From contig NZ_LQGV01000001.1 of assembly GCF_001620065.1 (NCBI RefSeq), forward strand, positions 372,001 through 436,000: a stretch of 64,000 nt of DNA, in the 5' to 3' direction. Shown here piece after piece: positions 52,308-62,131 of the stretch. A program made the translations under genes and the position numbers. A model generated the notes under the pieces. It was not told the DNA's origin and did not search any database. It saw only the letters and a list, made by a program, of their open reading frames with translations. Numbering within the stretch: position 1 is the stretch's first letter; every line of letters begins with the position of its first letter. The DNA comes from Microbacterium sp. TNHR37B (GTDB lineage: Bacteria > Actinomycetota > Actinomycetes > Actinomycetales > Microbacteriaceae).

Positions 52308-54452
52308 ATGAACGGATACGAGACCATCGACTTCTCCGCCCTCGACGAGCTCTCCGCCGACGAGGTCGTCACCCACGCACCCGTCCGCGACGTCCGGCTG
52401 CCGTCGGGGCGCACACTCGCGCTGATCACGCTCGACAACGGTCGTGATCACACTCGCCCGAACACGCTCGGACCGAAGACCCTCATCGCGCTCGGCGGGA
52501 CTCTCGACGAACTCGCACGCCGTGCTGCCGCCGGCGAGATCGACGCGGTCGCCATCACGGGCAAGCAGTACATCCTCGCCGCCGGCGCCGATCTGTCCGA
52601 CATCACGCGCGTCGGATCGAAGGACAACGCGCGCCGGATCGCCCAGCTCGGCCACCATGTGCTCGGGAAGCTGAGTGAGCTCGGCGTTCCGTCCTTCGCC
52701 TTCGTCAACGGTCTCGCCCTCGGCGGCGGCCTCGAGATCGCCCTCAACTCGACCTACCGGACCGTGGACGCCTCGGCCGCCGCGGTGGCGCTGCCCGAAG
52801 TGTTCCTCGGCATCATCCCCGGGTGGGGTGGCGCCTATCTCCTCCCCAACCTCATCGGCATCGAGAACGCGCTCGAGGTGGTGATCAGCAATCCGCTCAA
52901 GCAGAACCGGATGCTCAAACCGCAGCAGGCGTTCGATTACGGGATCATGGACGCGATCTTCCCGCCCGCCAACTACCTCGAGGACTCCCTGCGGTGGGCG
53001 GACAGTGTGCTGGCGGGCGAGGTGAAGGTCGTCCGCAAGAACGAGCCGGGGAAGATCGAGCGGCTCACCAAATGGCCGATCGCGATCAAGATGGCGCGCG
53101 GCATGCTGCAGTCCAAGATCGGAACGGTGCCGCGCTCCCCCTATGTCGCGCTGGACCTCCTCGACAAGGCGAAGTCCGGCTCGAAGGCCGAGGGCTTCGC
53201 ACGCGAGGACGAGGCGCTGGCAGACCTCGTCACGGGCGACCAGTTCGCCGCCTCCATGTACGCCTTCGATCTCGTGCAGAAGCGCGCCAAGCGGCCCGTC
53301 GGCGCCCCTGACAAGTCGCTCGCGAAGAAGGTGACGAAGGTGGGCGTGATCGGAGCCGGCCTGATGGCCAGCCAGTTCGCGCTCCTGTTCGTGCGCAAGC
53401 TGCAGGTTCCCGTGCTCATCACCGACCTGGACCAGGCCCGCGTCGACAAGGGTGTCGCCTACATCCACGAGGAGATCGGCGCGCTGGAGGCGAAGGGGCG
53501 TCTCGATGCCGACACCGCCAACAAGCTGCGCGGCCTGGTCACCGGCACGACCCACAAGAGCCTGTATGCGGACTGCGACTTCGTCATCGAGGCGGTCTTC
53601 GAGGAGGTGGCCGTCAAGCAGGCGGTCTTCGGCGAGATCGAGCAGATCGTTGCCGAGGACGCGATCCTCGCGACCAACACCTCCTCGCTGTCGGTGACGG
53701 AGATCGGATCCGCGCTCCGTCACCCCGAGCGGCTGGTGGGGTTCCACTTCTTCAACCCCGTGGCCGTCATGCCCCTCATCGAGGTGGTCCGGACGGAGGC
53801 GACCACCGATGCCGCGCTCTCGACGGCGTTCGTGGTGGCGCGCGGCCTCGGCAAGAACGCCGTGCTCACCGCCGACGCGCCGGGGTTCGTGGTCAACCGC
53901 CTTCTCGCGAAGGTGATGGGCGAGGCCGCGCGGGCAGTCTATGAAGGGACACCGGTGGCCGAGGTGGAGAAGGCCTTCGCCCCGCTCGGGCTTCCCATGG
54001 GCCCGTTCCAGCTCATCGACCTGGTCGGATGGAAGGTCGCCGCCCACGTGCAAGACACGATGGTGCGCGCGTTCCCCGATCGGTTCTACGCGAACGAGAA
54101 CTTCCATGCCCTGGCGGAGCTGCCCGCCGTCGTGGAGAAGGACAAGGGCGGCCGCGTCACCGGATTCACGAAAGAAGCGGAGAAGGTGGTCGCTCCTGCC
54201 GTCGGGTCCACCCCCGCCGCCGCGGAGACGATCCTGCGGAGGGTGCAGGACGGGCTCGCCGGAGAGATCAAGCTGATGTTGGACGAAGGCGTCGTCCCGG
54301 AAGTGCAAGACATCGACCTGTGCCTGATCCTCGGAGCGGGATGGCCGTTCATCGACGGCGGCGCTTCGCCGTATTTGGATCGCGAAGGTGCGTCTGAGCG
54401 CGTCTTCGGGGATACCTTCCACCACCCGCCGATCCGCGGCATCGACCACTGA
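52308..54452 (+). CDS. fadB: fatty acid oxidation multifunctional protein (enoyl-CoA hydratase / 3-hydroxyacyl-CoA dehydrogenase)
   Basis: 714 residues. The N-terminal crotonase part has AGADLSDITR and FAFVNGLALGGGLEIALNSTY with the oxyanion glycines, then ALPEVFLGIIPGWGGAYLLP with a catalytic Glu. The NAD domain begins at about residue 345 (VGVIGAGLMASQFALLF; the third glycine of the usual GxGxxG is Ala). LVGFHFFNPVAVMPLIEVVR carries the catalytic His, and LLDEGVVP and the C-terminal domain follow. Together with fadA it makes the trifunctional beta-oxidation complex. Confidence 0.95.
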   Translation: MNGYETIDFSALDELSADEVVTHAPVRDVRLPSGRTLALITLDNGRDHTRPNTLGPKTLIALGGTLDELARRAAAGEIDAVAITGKQYILAAGADLSDITRVGSKDNARRIAQLGHHVLGKLSELGVPSFAFVNGLALGGGLEIALNSTYRTVDASAAAVALPEVFLGIIPGWGGAYLLPNLIGIENALEVVISNPLKQNRMLKPQQAFDYGIMDAIFPPANYLEDSLRWADSVLAGEVKVVRKNEPGKIERLTKWPIAIKMARGMLQSKIGTVPRSPYVALDLLDKAKSGSKAEGFAREDEALADLVTGDQFAASMYAFDLVQKRAKRPVGAPDKSLAKKVTKVGVIGAGLMASQFALLFVRKLQVPVLITDLDQARVDKGVAYIHEEIGALEAKGRLDADTANKLRGLVTGTTHKSLYADCDFVIEAVFEEVAVKQAVFGEIEQIVAEDAILATNTSSLSVTEIGSALRHPERLVGFHFFNPVAVMPLIEVVRTEATTDAALSTAFVVARGLGKNAVLTADAPGFVVNRLLAKVMGEAARAVYEGTPVAEVEKAFAPLGLPMGPFQLIDLVGWKVAAHVQDTMVRAFPDRFYANENFHALAELPAVVEKDKGGRVTGFTKEAEKVVAPAVGSTPAAAETILRRVQDGLAGEIKLMLDEGVVPEVQDIDLCLILGAGWPFIDGGASPYLDREGASERVFGDTFHHPPIRGIDH

Positions 54453-54474
54453 TCCTCGACGTCGTACTCACGTG

Positions 54475-54507
54475 ACGAGGCTCCGGGGCATCCGCCCGGG
54501 GCCTCGT
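54475..54507 (+). terminator. terminator between convergent fadB and pepN
   Basis: Stem ACGAGGC/GCCTCGT (54475-54481 and 54501-54507) with further inner GC pairing, followed by TTCCGT. It ends 20 nt before the pepN stop, so it can act for both strands. Confidence 0.7.
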
Positions 54508-54527
54508 TCCGTCCCTCCGGGCCGCCG

Positions 54528-57056
54528 TCAGCCGTGGGGCTGCATGCTCTGCACACGGAGAGCTCGGGCGAGTCCGTCACGCTGCTCGATCACCAGACGC
54601 CGGAGGGCGCCGGGAGCCTCGCGATGCGAGGCGAGCCACGCGTCCACGTCGTCGAGGCGATCGGCGGCCGGGAAGAGGCCGCGGACCAGTCGAGTCGCGA
54701 TCTCGATGCTGCGGCCCTGCCACACAGCGCCGATCCGGGAGAAGTAGTCCGCGTCGAGGTCGGCGATGAGATCACGGCGCCCACCGGCACGGATGCCCGC
54801 GATCGTGGCGTCGAGATGGTCGTTGGAGAGCGTGTCGTCGGTCCACGCGGACGACCATGCGGCTCGTCGCACGGCCGCGTCGGGACGAGCGGCGATGACC
54901 GTTCGGTGTGCGCTCGCACCCCGCGACGACCGATCCGCCGCGAGTTCACGATCAGCGTCTGATGGTGTCGCATGCCCCGTCGCCGACAGCGCAGCCAGCC
55001 AGCTCCAGCGAAGATCGGGATCGAGGACGAGACCGTTCGGAGTCCGCGTCGTCCCGGCGAGCATCGCCGTGAGCTCACCGGCCCTGTCCGCGCAGACGGC
55101 CGCGGCAGTTCCCACCGCTCGCGACCACGCGACTTGCGCGTCGCTGCCGGCGGGGGCCTCGTGCAGTGCGCCCCACACCGTCTGCAGCCACGACGCCTGG
55201 AGCGTCTTCCGCTCGCGGGGAGCCGCGTACCGCGCGATCGCGAAGCCGGCGTGGGTGATCGCGTCGCCGAGAAGCGTCGCGTGCGGTTCGCGAGGCGCGT
55301 GGCGCGCGACGATGTCGAGATAGTCGACAACGGGCAGCCTGCCGTCGCGGACGGCATTCCACAGTCCGGCCCAGATCACCGAGCGCGCCAACGCATCGTC
55401 GAGCGTGTGCAGTCCGCGCGCAACGGTGGCGATCGAGCGATCGTCGAGGACGATCTTCGCGTAGCTCCGGTCGTCGTCGTTGGGCACGACGAGCGCCGTC
55501 TCCGGCAGCACGGGAGGCGTCACCGCGGTGCGCGTCGCCGCCACCTCGACCTCGACACCGCCACGGCGAACGAGCTCGTCACCCTCCAGGTCGTAGAACC
55601 CGATCCCCAGGCGGTGCGGTCGCGCGTCGCTCTGGATCACCGTCACAGGTGAGTGTCGATCGACTCGGACCTCCGGCACGCCCGTCGTCTGGAGCCAGCT
55701 CGCGCTCCAGGACCGCACGTCGCGTCCTGTCGCGGCGCCCTCCAATGCCGTGAGCAGATCATCGAGCCGGGTGTTGCCGAAGGCGTGCGCGGTGAAGTAG
55801 TCCCTGACGCCTCGGAAGAAGGCCTCCTCCCCCACGAAGGCGACGAGCTGCTTGAGGAGCGAGGCGCCCTTGGCGTAGGTGATGCCGTCGAAGTTGAGCT
55901 TGGCGGCCTCCAGATCGGGGATGTCGGCGACGACGGGGTGTGTCGTCGGCAACTGATCCTGCTCGTAGGCCCACCCTTTCCGGCGACTGGCGAAACTCAC
56001 CCACGCGTCGGGGAATCCTCCCGCCCGCGCTGCGACATGGGTGCCCATGAAGTCGGCGAAAGACTCTTTGAGCCAGAGGTCGTCCCACCACTGCATCGTG
56101 ACCAGGTCGCCGAACCACATGTGCGCCATCTCGTGAAGGATCGTATTGGCTCGTGTCTCGTGCTGCGCCGCCGTCGATGCTCCGCGGAAGATGTAACTCT
56201 CGGTGAAGGTCACGAGCCCCGGGTTCTCCATGGCGCCGAGGTTGTACTCCGGCACGAAGATCTGGTCGTACGTGTCCCCCCACGGATACGGGCCGCCGAA
56301 CACGTCTTCGTAGTAGGCCAGGCCTCGGCGCGTGACGTCGAGGATCTCCTCGGCATCGAGGTGGGGCGAGAGCGAGGCCCGGCAGAGGACACCGAGTGCG
56401 ATCTCGCGCTCCCCCGAGCGGTACGCGGAGGCGACCCGGTGGTACGGTCCGGCGGCCACGGCGGTGATGTAGCTGGACAGCGGCGGCGTCTCTGCGAACG
56501 TCACCCGGTCCGTGCCCGCAGCGGAGTTGGTCTCGCGGGCCGTCTGCGCGCCGTTGGAGAGGATGTGCCACGGCGTGGGGGCGGTCACCGAGAACCGCCA
56601 CCGCGCTTTGAGGTCGGGCTGCTCGAAGCACGGATAGACCCGGCGACAGTCGGCGGGCTCGTACTGCGTATAGAGGTAGACCTCGTCGTCGACGGGGTCG
56701 CGGAATCGGTGCAGCCCCTCGCCCGACGAGCTGTAGAGTCCGCGCGCGCGGATGACGACGACGTTCTCCGACTGGAGGCCGTCGAGCCGGATCCGCGCCC
56801 CATCCCACTCCACCGCACGCGGCTCCCCGTTGACGGTGACCTCCTCGACGGCTGCGCCGATGAAGTCGATCCAGGTGGAATCACCCGTCGCCCCGAAGGT
56901 CAGCACGGACGTCGTCGGGAAGTCGCGGCGCCGGAGATCCCGGGCGTCGCTCAGGTCGAGGTCGACGGAGATGGTCTCCAGACGCAGGCGAGAAGCGCGA
57001 TCCGCCGTCTCGTCACGGGTGAGGTTCGCGGAGGCAGATGAGGTGGTGTCGGGCAC
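54528..57056 (-). CDS. pepN: aminopeptidase N (M1 family zinc metallopeptidase)
   Basis: 842 residues. The exopeptidase motif is present as NLGAMENPGLVTF, and HEMAHMWFGDLVTMQWW is the HExxH zinc site with the third ligand Glu in LWLKESFADFMG 18 residues later. The N-terminal beta-rich domain and the long helical ERAP1-like C-terminal domain have the usual lengths. It cleaves N-terminal residues from peptides in the cytosol; no signal peptide is seen. GTG start with GGAGGG immediately before it, tighter than normal spacing. It follows dxs on the same strand by 48 nt. Confidence 0.96.
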   Translation of the reverse strand: MPDTTSSASANLTRDETADRASRLRLETISVDLDLSDARDLRRRDFPTTSVLTFGATGDSTWIDFIGAAVEEVTVNGEPRAVEWDGARIRLDGLQSENVVVIRARGLYSSSGEGLHRFRDPVDDEVYLYTQYEPADCRRVYPCFEQPDLKARWRFSVTAPTPWHILSNGAQTARETNSAAGTDRVTFAETPPLSSYITAVAAGPYHRVASAYRSGEREIALGVLCRASLSPHLDAEEILDVTRRGLAYYEDVFGGPYPWGDTYDQIFVPEYNLGAMENPGLVTFTESYIFRGASTAAQHETRANTILHEMAHMWFGDLVTMQWWDDLWLKESFADFMGTHVAARAGGFPDAWVSFASRRKGWAYEQDQLPTTHPVVADIPDLEAAKLNFDGITYAKGASLLKQLVAFVGEEAFFRGVRDYFTAHAFGNTRLDDLLTALEGAATGRDVRSWSASWLQTTGVPEVRVDRHSPVTVIQSDARPHRLGIGFYDLEGDELVRRGGVEVEVAATRTAVTPPVLPETALVVPNDDDRSYAKIVLDDRSIATVARGLHTLDDALARSVIWAGLWNAVRDGRLPVVDYLDIVARHAPREPHATLLGDAITHAGFAIARYAAPRERKTLQASWLQTVWGALHEAPAGSDAQVAWSRAVGTAAAVCADRAGELTAMLAGTTRTPNGLVLDPDLRWSWLAALSATGHATPSDADRELAADRSSRGASAHRTVIAARPDAAVRRAAWSSAWTDDTLSNDHLDATIAGIRAGGRRDLIADLDADYFSRIGAVWQGRSIEIATRLVRGLFPAADRLDDVDAWLASHREAPGALRRLVIEQRDGLARALRVQSMQPHG

Positions 57057-57104
57057 CCCTCCATGCTGTCACGGCCGGGTGGCCGGACCGTCGCGTGCGG
57101 GGCG

Positions 57105-59066
57105 TCAGCGGGTGCGGTGCGCGTCCTCGGACTCGTCGGTCGCCATCCAGCGCGGCGCCGGCTCGACGGGGGGACGCGCGACCGGGATGCGGGTGCCGAG
57201 AACCTGTGCCACGACATCGTGGGCGATCTTGGCCGCGGACAGTCCGGCGTCCGCGAGGATCTGCTCACGCGAGGCGTGGTCGATGAACTCATCGGGCAGG
57301 CCCAGTTCGTCCACGGCGGTGTCGACGCCGCCCTCGCGCAGTACCTGCCGGACTCGGGTGCCGATCCCTCCCACGCGGATGCCGTCTTCGATCGTGATCA
57401 CCAGGCGATGGCGGGCGGCCAGTTCCACGACCGACGGGGCGACGGGCACCACCCAGCGGGGGTCGATGACCGTCGCGCCGATGCCCTGCGCACGCAGGCG
57501 CTCGGCGACCTCCATCGCCAGCTGGGCCATCGGCCCGATGCCCACGAGAAGCACGTCTTCGCTGTCGGATCGGAAGAGGACGTCGACGCCGTCCGGCAAC
57601 CGCTCGATGGCCGGCAGATCGTCGGAGACCGAGCCCTTCGGGAAGCGGACGACTGTCGGCGCATCGTCGACGGCGAGGGCTTCGTCGAACTCTTCGCGCA
57701 GTCGGGCGGCGTCGCGTGGTGCCGCGATCCGGATGCCGGGAACGAGCTGGAGCATCGCCAGGTCCCAGATGCCGTGGTGGCTCGGACCGTCGGGTCCGGT
57801 CACCCCCGAGCGGTCGAGGACGAAGGTGACTCCGGCCCGGTGCAGTGCCACGTCCATCATCACTTGGTCGAAGGCACGGTTCATGAAGGTGGCGTAGATC
57901 GCCACCACGGGGTGCAGCCCGCCGAAGGCCAGGCCCGCAGAGGCGGCGACAGCGTGTTGCTCGGCGATCCCGACGTCGTACACGCGGTCCGGGAACCGCT
58001 GCGCGAACGGCTGGAGTCCCGTCGGGCGCAACATGGCCGCGGTGAGGGCGATGACGTCCTCGCTGCGCTCTCCCGCCTCGACGAGCGACTGCGCGAAGAC
58101 GTCCGTCCACGTGAGTGCGCCAGAGGCGCCCAGAGGCTCTCCGGTCACGGGGTCGATCTTCCCTACGGCGTGGAACTGGTCTGCTTCGTCGTTGCGCGCC
58201 GGCTCGTACCCACGGCCCTTCTCCGTGATCGCGTGCACGATGACCGGCGAGCGATACTCCTTGGCGAGCTGGAGCGTCTCCAGAAGGGCGTCGAGATCGT
58301 GTCCGTCGATCGGGCCCAGGTACTTGATGTCGAGATTCGAGTACAGGGCCGCGTTGTTCGTGAAGCGCGAGAGGAACCCGTGCGTACCGCCGCGCACGCC
58401 CCGGTAGAGGGCGCGCCCCATCGGTCCGAGCTTGCGGAAGAACGAATCCGACCCGCGGCGCAGGTGCTGGTAGCTCTCCGCCGTCCGCACACGATTGAGA
58501 TATCGGGCCATGCCGCCGATCGTCGGGGCGTAGGAACGACCGTTGTCGTTGACGACGATGACGAGGTTGCGGTCGTTGTCGTCGGAGATGTTGTTGAGCG
58601 CCTCCCACGTCATACCGCCGGTGAGCGAGCCGTCACCGACGACCGCGACCACATGACGGTCCTTGCGCCCCGTGCGCGTGAGGGCTCGGGAGATGCCGTC
58701 CGCCCAACTGAGCGAGCTGGACGCGTGTGACGACTCGACGACGTCGTGCGGGCTCTCGGATCGTTGCGGGTAGCCCGCCAGTCCCCCGCGACTGCGCAAC
58801 GCGGCAAAGTCTTGGCGGCCGGTGACGAGCTTGTGGACGTAGGACTGGTGCCCCGTATCGAAGACGATGGGGTCGCGCGGCGAGTCGAACACGCGGTGGA
58901 TGGCGAGAGTGAGCTCGACGACACCCAGGTTCGGCCCCAGATGTCCGCCCGTGCGGGCGACGTTCTCGACGAGGAAGGCCCGGATCTCGTCCGCCAGCTC
59001 CCGCAGCTGGTCGGTCGTGAGGGCATCGAGATCACGGGGACCGGAGATCGACGCCAGGAGACTCAT
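57105..59066 (-). CDS. dxs: 1-deoxy-D-xylulose-5-phosphate synthase
   Basis: First step of the methylerythritol phosphate pathway, joining pyruvate and glyceraldehyde 3-phosphate with thiamine diphosphate. 653 residues. VFDTGHQSYVHKLVTGR, the TPP motif VVGDGSLTGGMTWEALNNI, the domain with DRSGVTGPDGPSHHG, and the C-terminal transketolase domain are intact. A near-consensus TACAAT box (59073-59078) ends 6 nt before the ATG, so this gene too is probably leaderless. It is the only isoprenoid gene in the window. Confidence 0.96.
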   Translation of the reverse strand: MSLLASISGPRDLDALTTDQLRELADEIRAFLVENVARTGGHLGPNLGVVELTLAIHRVFDSPRDPIVFDTGHQSYVHKLVTGRQDFAALRSRGGLAGYPQRSESPHDVVESSHASSSLSWADGISRALTRTGRKDRHVVAVVGDGSLTGGMTWEALNNISDDNDRNLVIVVNDNGRSYAPTIGGMARYLNRVRTAESYQHLRRGSDSFFRKLGPMGRALYRGVRGGTHGFLSRFTNNAALYSNLDIKYLGPIDGHDLDALLETLQLAKEYRSPVIVHAITEKGRGYEPARNDEADQFHAVGKIDPVTGEPLGASGALTWTDVFAQSLVEAGERSEDVIALTAAMLRPTGLQPFAQRFPDRVYDVGIAEQHAVAASAGLAFGGLHPVVAIYATFMNRAFDQVMMDVALHRAGVTFVLDRSGVTGPDGPSHHGIWDLAMLQLVPGIRIAAPRDAARLREEFDEALAVDDAPTVVRFPKGSVSDDLPAIERLPDGVDVLFRSDSEDVLLVGIGPMAQLAMEVAERLRAQGIGATVIDPRWVVPVAPSVVELAARHRLVITIEDGIRVGGIGTRVRQVLREGGVDTAVDELGLPDEFIDHASREQILADAGLSAAKIAHDVVAQVLGTRIPVARPPVEPAPRWMATDESEDAHRTR

Positions 59067-59113
59067 TCCACGATTGTATGCGGCTGAACGTGGACCGGTC
59101 GTGGGGACACGGA

Positions 59114-59152
59114 AAGGCCCCGCCCCGCGCGGTTCACGCGGAGCGGGGCCTT
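59114..59152 (-). terminator. acnA terminator
   Basis: 10-bp outer stem (59114-59123 and 59143-59152) plus an inner CCGCG/CGCGG pairing, 10 nt after the acnA stop. It separates acnA from the downstream dxs promoter. Confidence 0.75.
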
Positions 59153-59161
59153 CCGACGGTG

Positions 59162-61996
59162 TCAGACGAGCGAGCGCAGCACGTACTGGAGGATGCCGCC
59201 GTTGCGGTAGTAGTCCGCTTCACCGGGCGTGTCGATGCGCACCTTGGCGTCGAAGACGATCGTGTCCTTGCCCTCCGGGGAGAACTCGCTGGGAGCCGCC
59301 GTGACCTTGACGGTCTTGGGCGTCACGCCCTCATTGAGCTGCTCGAGACCTTCGATCGAAATGATCTCGGTCCCGTCCAGCCCGAGCGACTTCCACGAGG
59401 CTCCCTCGGGGAACTGCAGCGGCACGACCCCCATGCCGATGAGGTTCGAGCGGTGAATGCGCTCGAAGCTCTCGGTGATGACGGCCTTGACGCCCAACAG
59501 ACTCGTGCCCTTCGCTGCCCAGTCGCGCGACGAGCCGGAGCCGTACTCCTTGCCGCCGAAGACCACGAGCGGCGTGCCCTGGGCCTGGTAGTTCATGCAC
59601 GCGTCGTAGATGTAGGACTGCGGACCGCCCTCGCGGGTGAAGTCGCGCGTGTATCCGCCCTCGACGACCTGCCCGTCATTGACGGCCGCGACCAGCTCGT
59701 TCTTGAGGCGGATGTTCGCGAAGGTGCCGCGGATCATCACCTCGTGATTGCCGCGTCGCGATCCGTAGGAGTTGAAGTCCTTCTGGGCCACGCCGTGCTC
59801 GGTGAGGTACTGGGCGGCGGGCGTGCCCGCCTTGATGTTGCCGGCCGGAGAGATGTGGTCGGTCGTGACCGAGTCACCGAGGGCCGCCATGACGCGCGCG
59901 CCGTGGATGTCGCTCACCGGGGTGAGGTCCATCGTCATCCCGTCGAAGTACGGCGCCTTGCGGACGTACGTCGAATCGGCGTCCCATTCGAAGACCGGAC
60001 CGGTGGGCGTGGGCAGGTTCTTCCAGCGCTCATCGCCATCGAAGACGGTCTCGTACTGCTTGATGAACTGCTCACGCGAGATCGAGGAGTCGATGATCTC
60101 CTGCACCTCGTCGGGAGCCGGCCAGATGTCCTTCAGGAAGACGTCGTTGCCCTCGGCATCCTTCCCGAGCGGATCTGTCTCGAAATCGAAGTTCATCGAC
60201 CCGGCCAGCGCGTACGCCACGACGAGCGGCGGCGAGGCCAGGTAGTTCATCTTCACGTCGGGGCTGATCCGGCCCTCGAAGTTGCGGTTCCCGGAGAGCA
60301 CAGCCGTCACGGCGAGGTCGTTCTCATTGACCGCCTGGGAGACCTCTTCGATGAGCGGACCCGAGTTGCCGATGCAGATCGTGCAGCCGTAGCCGACGGT
60401 GTAGAAGCCGAGGCCCTCGAGGTCCTTGTCCAGGCCCGACTTCTCGTAGTAGTCGGTGACGACCTTCGAACCGGGACCGAGCGTCGTCTTGACCCACGGC
60501 TTCTGCGTCAGCCCCTTCTCGCGCGCCTTGCGTGCCAGCAGGCCCGCCGCGATCATCACCGACGGGTTGGACGTGTTGGTGCAGGAGGTGATCGCCGCCA
60601 GCGTCACGGCACCGTTGTCCAGGATGTAGGAGGAGCCGTGCGGAGGTGTGACGGTGACGGGGCGGGAAGCGGCCGCCGGAGCGCCGCTGTTGATGTGGAC
60701 CTCGCGGGTCTCGGGCTCTTCATCGCCGGGCGCCCCGCCCGGGTCGGAGGCCGGGAAGGAGTGCTTGGACTCGAGGTCGACGACGTCGTTGGAGACCGAC
60801 GGCGACGCGTAGTTGAGGATGTCCTTCTCGAACTGCGACTTCGCTTCGGACAACAGAATGCGGTCCTGGGGGCGCTTCGGCCCGGCGATGGAGGGGACGA
60901 CCGTGGAGAGGTCCAGCTCCATGTACTCGCTGAAGGACGGCTCGGCCGACGGGTCGTGCCAGAGCGACTGCGCCTTGGCGTACTGCTCCACCAGCGCGAT
61001 GGCAGCGTCATCCCGGCCGGTGAGACGCAGGTAGTCCAGCGTCACGTCGTCGATCGGGAACATGGCGGCCGTGGAGCCGAACTCGGGGCTCATGTTCCCG
61101 ATGGTCGCGCGGTTGGCCAGCGGCACCGACGCGACGCCGGCGCCGTAGAACTCGACGAACTTGCCGACCACGCCGTGCTTGCGCAGCATGTCGGTGATCG
61201 TGAGGACGACGTCGGTCGCCGTGACGCCGGCGGGGATGTCGCCGGTGAGCTTGAAGCCCACGACACGCGGGATGAGCATCGACACGGGCTGTCCGAGCAT
61301 CGCGGCCTCGGCCTCGATCCCGCCCACGCCCCAGCCGAGCACGCCGAGTCCGTTGACCATGGTGGTGTGCGAGTCGGTGCCGACGCAGGTGTCGGGGTAG
61401 GCGCGCAGCGTGCCGTCGACGGTGCGGTCGTAGATGACCTTGGCGAGGTGTTCGATGTTGACCTGGTGCACGATGCCCGTTCCCGGCGGAACGACCTTGA
61501 AGTCGTCGAACGCGGTCTGACCCCACCGCAGGAACTGGTAGCGCTCACCGTTGCGCTCGTACTCGATCTCGACGTTGCGCTCGAGGGCGTTCTCGGTGCC
61601 GAAGAGATCGGCGATGACGGAGTGGTCGATGACCATCTCGGCCGGCGAGAGCGGATTGACGCGGGCGGGGTCTCCCCCGAGGGCCGTGACGGCCTCGCGC
61701 ATCGTGGCGAGGTCGACGATGCACGGAACGCCGGTGAAGTCCTGCATGACCACGCGTGCCGGAGTGAACTGGATCTCGGTGTCCGGCTCGGCATCGGGAT
61801 CCCACGATCCCAGCGCCTCGATCTGCGCCTTGGTGACGTTGGCACCGTCCTCGGTGCGCAGCAGGTTCTCCAGCAGCACCTTCAGGCTGAACGGGAGCTT
61901 GTCGTAGCCCGGGACTGTGTCGATGCGGAAGATCTCGTAGTCGGTATCGCCGACCGTCAGGGTGCTCTTGGCTCCGAAGCTGTCAACTGTGGACAC
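59162..61996 (-). CDS. acnA: aconitate hydratase A
   Basis: Iron-sulfur TCA enzyme that isomerises citrate to isocitrate. 944 residues of the IRP/AcnA type. The three cluster cysteines are in [14 protein letters not shown] and in [13 protein letters not shown], and [24 protein letters not shown]-like [16 protein letters not shown] is present. A poorly conserved insert at about 390-460 ([18 protein letters not shown]) is typical of actinobacteria. AAGGAGA lies about 10 nt before the GTG start. A strong palindrome and an IdeR-like half-palindrome upstream suggest tight control. Confidence 0.96.
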   Translation of the reverse strand: MSTVDSFGAKSTLTVGDTDYEIFRIDTVPGYDKLPFSLKVLLENLLRTEDGANVTKAQIEALGSWDPDAEPDTEIQFTPARVVMQDFTGVPCIVDLATMREAVTALGGDPARVNPLSPAEMVIDHSVIADLFGTENALERNVEIEYERNGERYQFLRWGQTAFDDFKVVPPGTGIVHQVNIEHLAKVIYDRTVDGTLRAYPDTCVGTDSHTTMVNGLGVLGWGVGGIEAEAAMLGQPVSMLIPRVVGFKLTGDIPAGVTATDVVLTITDMLRKHGVVGKFVEFYGAGVASVPLANRATIGNMSPEFGSTAAMFPIDDVTLDYLRLTGRDDAAIALVEQYAKAQSLWHDPSAEPSFSEYMELDLSTVVPSIAGPKRPQDRILLSEAKSQFEKDILNYASPSVSNDVVDLESKHSFPASDPGGAPGDEEPETREVHINSGAPAAASRPVTVTPPHGSSYILDNGAVTLAAITSCTNTSNPSVMIAAGLLARKAREKGLTQKPWVKTTLGPGSKVVTDYYEKSGLDKDLEGLGFYTVGYGCTICIGNSGPLIEEVSQAVNENDLAVTAVLSGNRNFEGRISPDVKMNYLASPPLVVAYALAGSMNFDFETDPLGKDAEGNDVFLKDIWPAPDEVQEIIDSSISREQFIKQYETVFDGDERWKNLPTPTGPVFEWDADSTYVRKAPYFDGMTMDLTPVSDIHGARVMAALGDSVTTDHISPAGNIKAGTPAAQYLTEHGVAQKDFNSYGSRRGNHEVMIRGTFANIRLKNELVAAVNDGQVVEGGYTRDFTREGGPQSYIYDACMNYQAQGTPLVVFGGKEYGSGSSRDWAAKGTSLLGVKAVITESFERIHRSNLIGMGVVPLQFPEGASWKSLGLDGTEIISIEGLEQLNEGVTPKTVKVTAAPSEFSPEGKDTIVFDAKVRIDTPGEADYYRNGGILQYVLRSLV

Positions 61997-62074
61997 GTCT
62001 GGTCTCCTTCGTCGGCGGACGCAGGCGCACGGCCTGTCGATTCCATCTTCCCGCTGCTCCGACGCGCAGGCTAG

Positions 62075-62090
62075 TGAGGTAGCCCTTACC
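62075..62090 (-). promoter_or_regulatory. possible iron-regulator (DtxR/IdeR-like) box upstream of acnA
   Basis: TGAGGTAGCCCTTACC on the plus strand has GGTA/TACC arms and partial similarity to the DtxR/IdeR box. It lies about 80 nt before the acnA start. The match is imperfect, so this is a weak call. Confidence 0.25.
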
Positions 62091-62104
62091 GGGGCGGGAG
62101 AGAT

Positions 62105-62128
62105 ATTTATCTTGATGTCGAGATAAAT
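62105..62128. promoter_or_regulatory. strong palindromic operator candidate upstream of acnA
   Basis: Arms ATTTATCT (62105-62112) and AGATAAAT (62121-62128) are perfectly complementary around the 8-nt centre TGATGTCG; 10 of 12 pairs match over the full 24 bp. The site is AT-rich within GC-rich surroundings and begins 108 nt upstream of acnA, directly after the DUF3159 stop. It looks like a dimeric repressor site of the MarR or TetR kind. Confidence 0.6.
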
Positions 62129-62131
62129 CTA

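Noticed and set aside
59078-62074. 998-codon open frame on the plus strand opposite acnA
   Set aside because: It is the mirror of a highly GC-biased gene. Its protein is rich in Arg, Gly and Val without any motif, while the minus strand encodes a complete aconitase.
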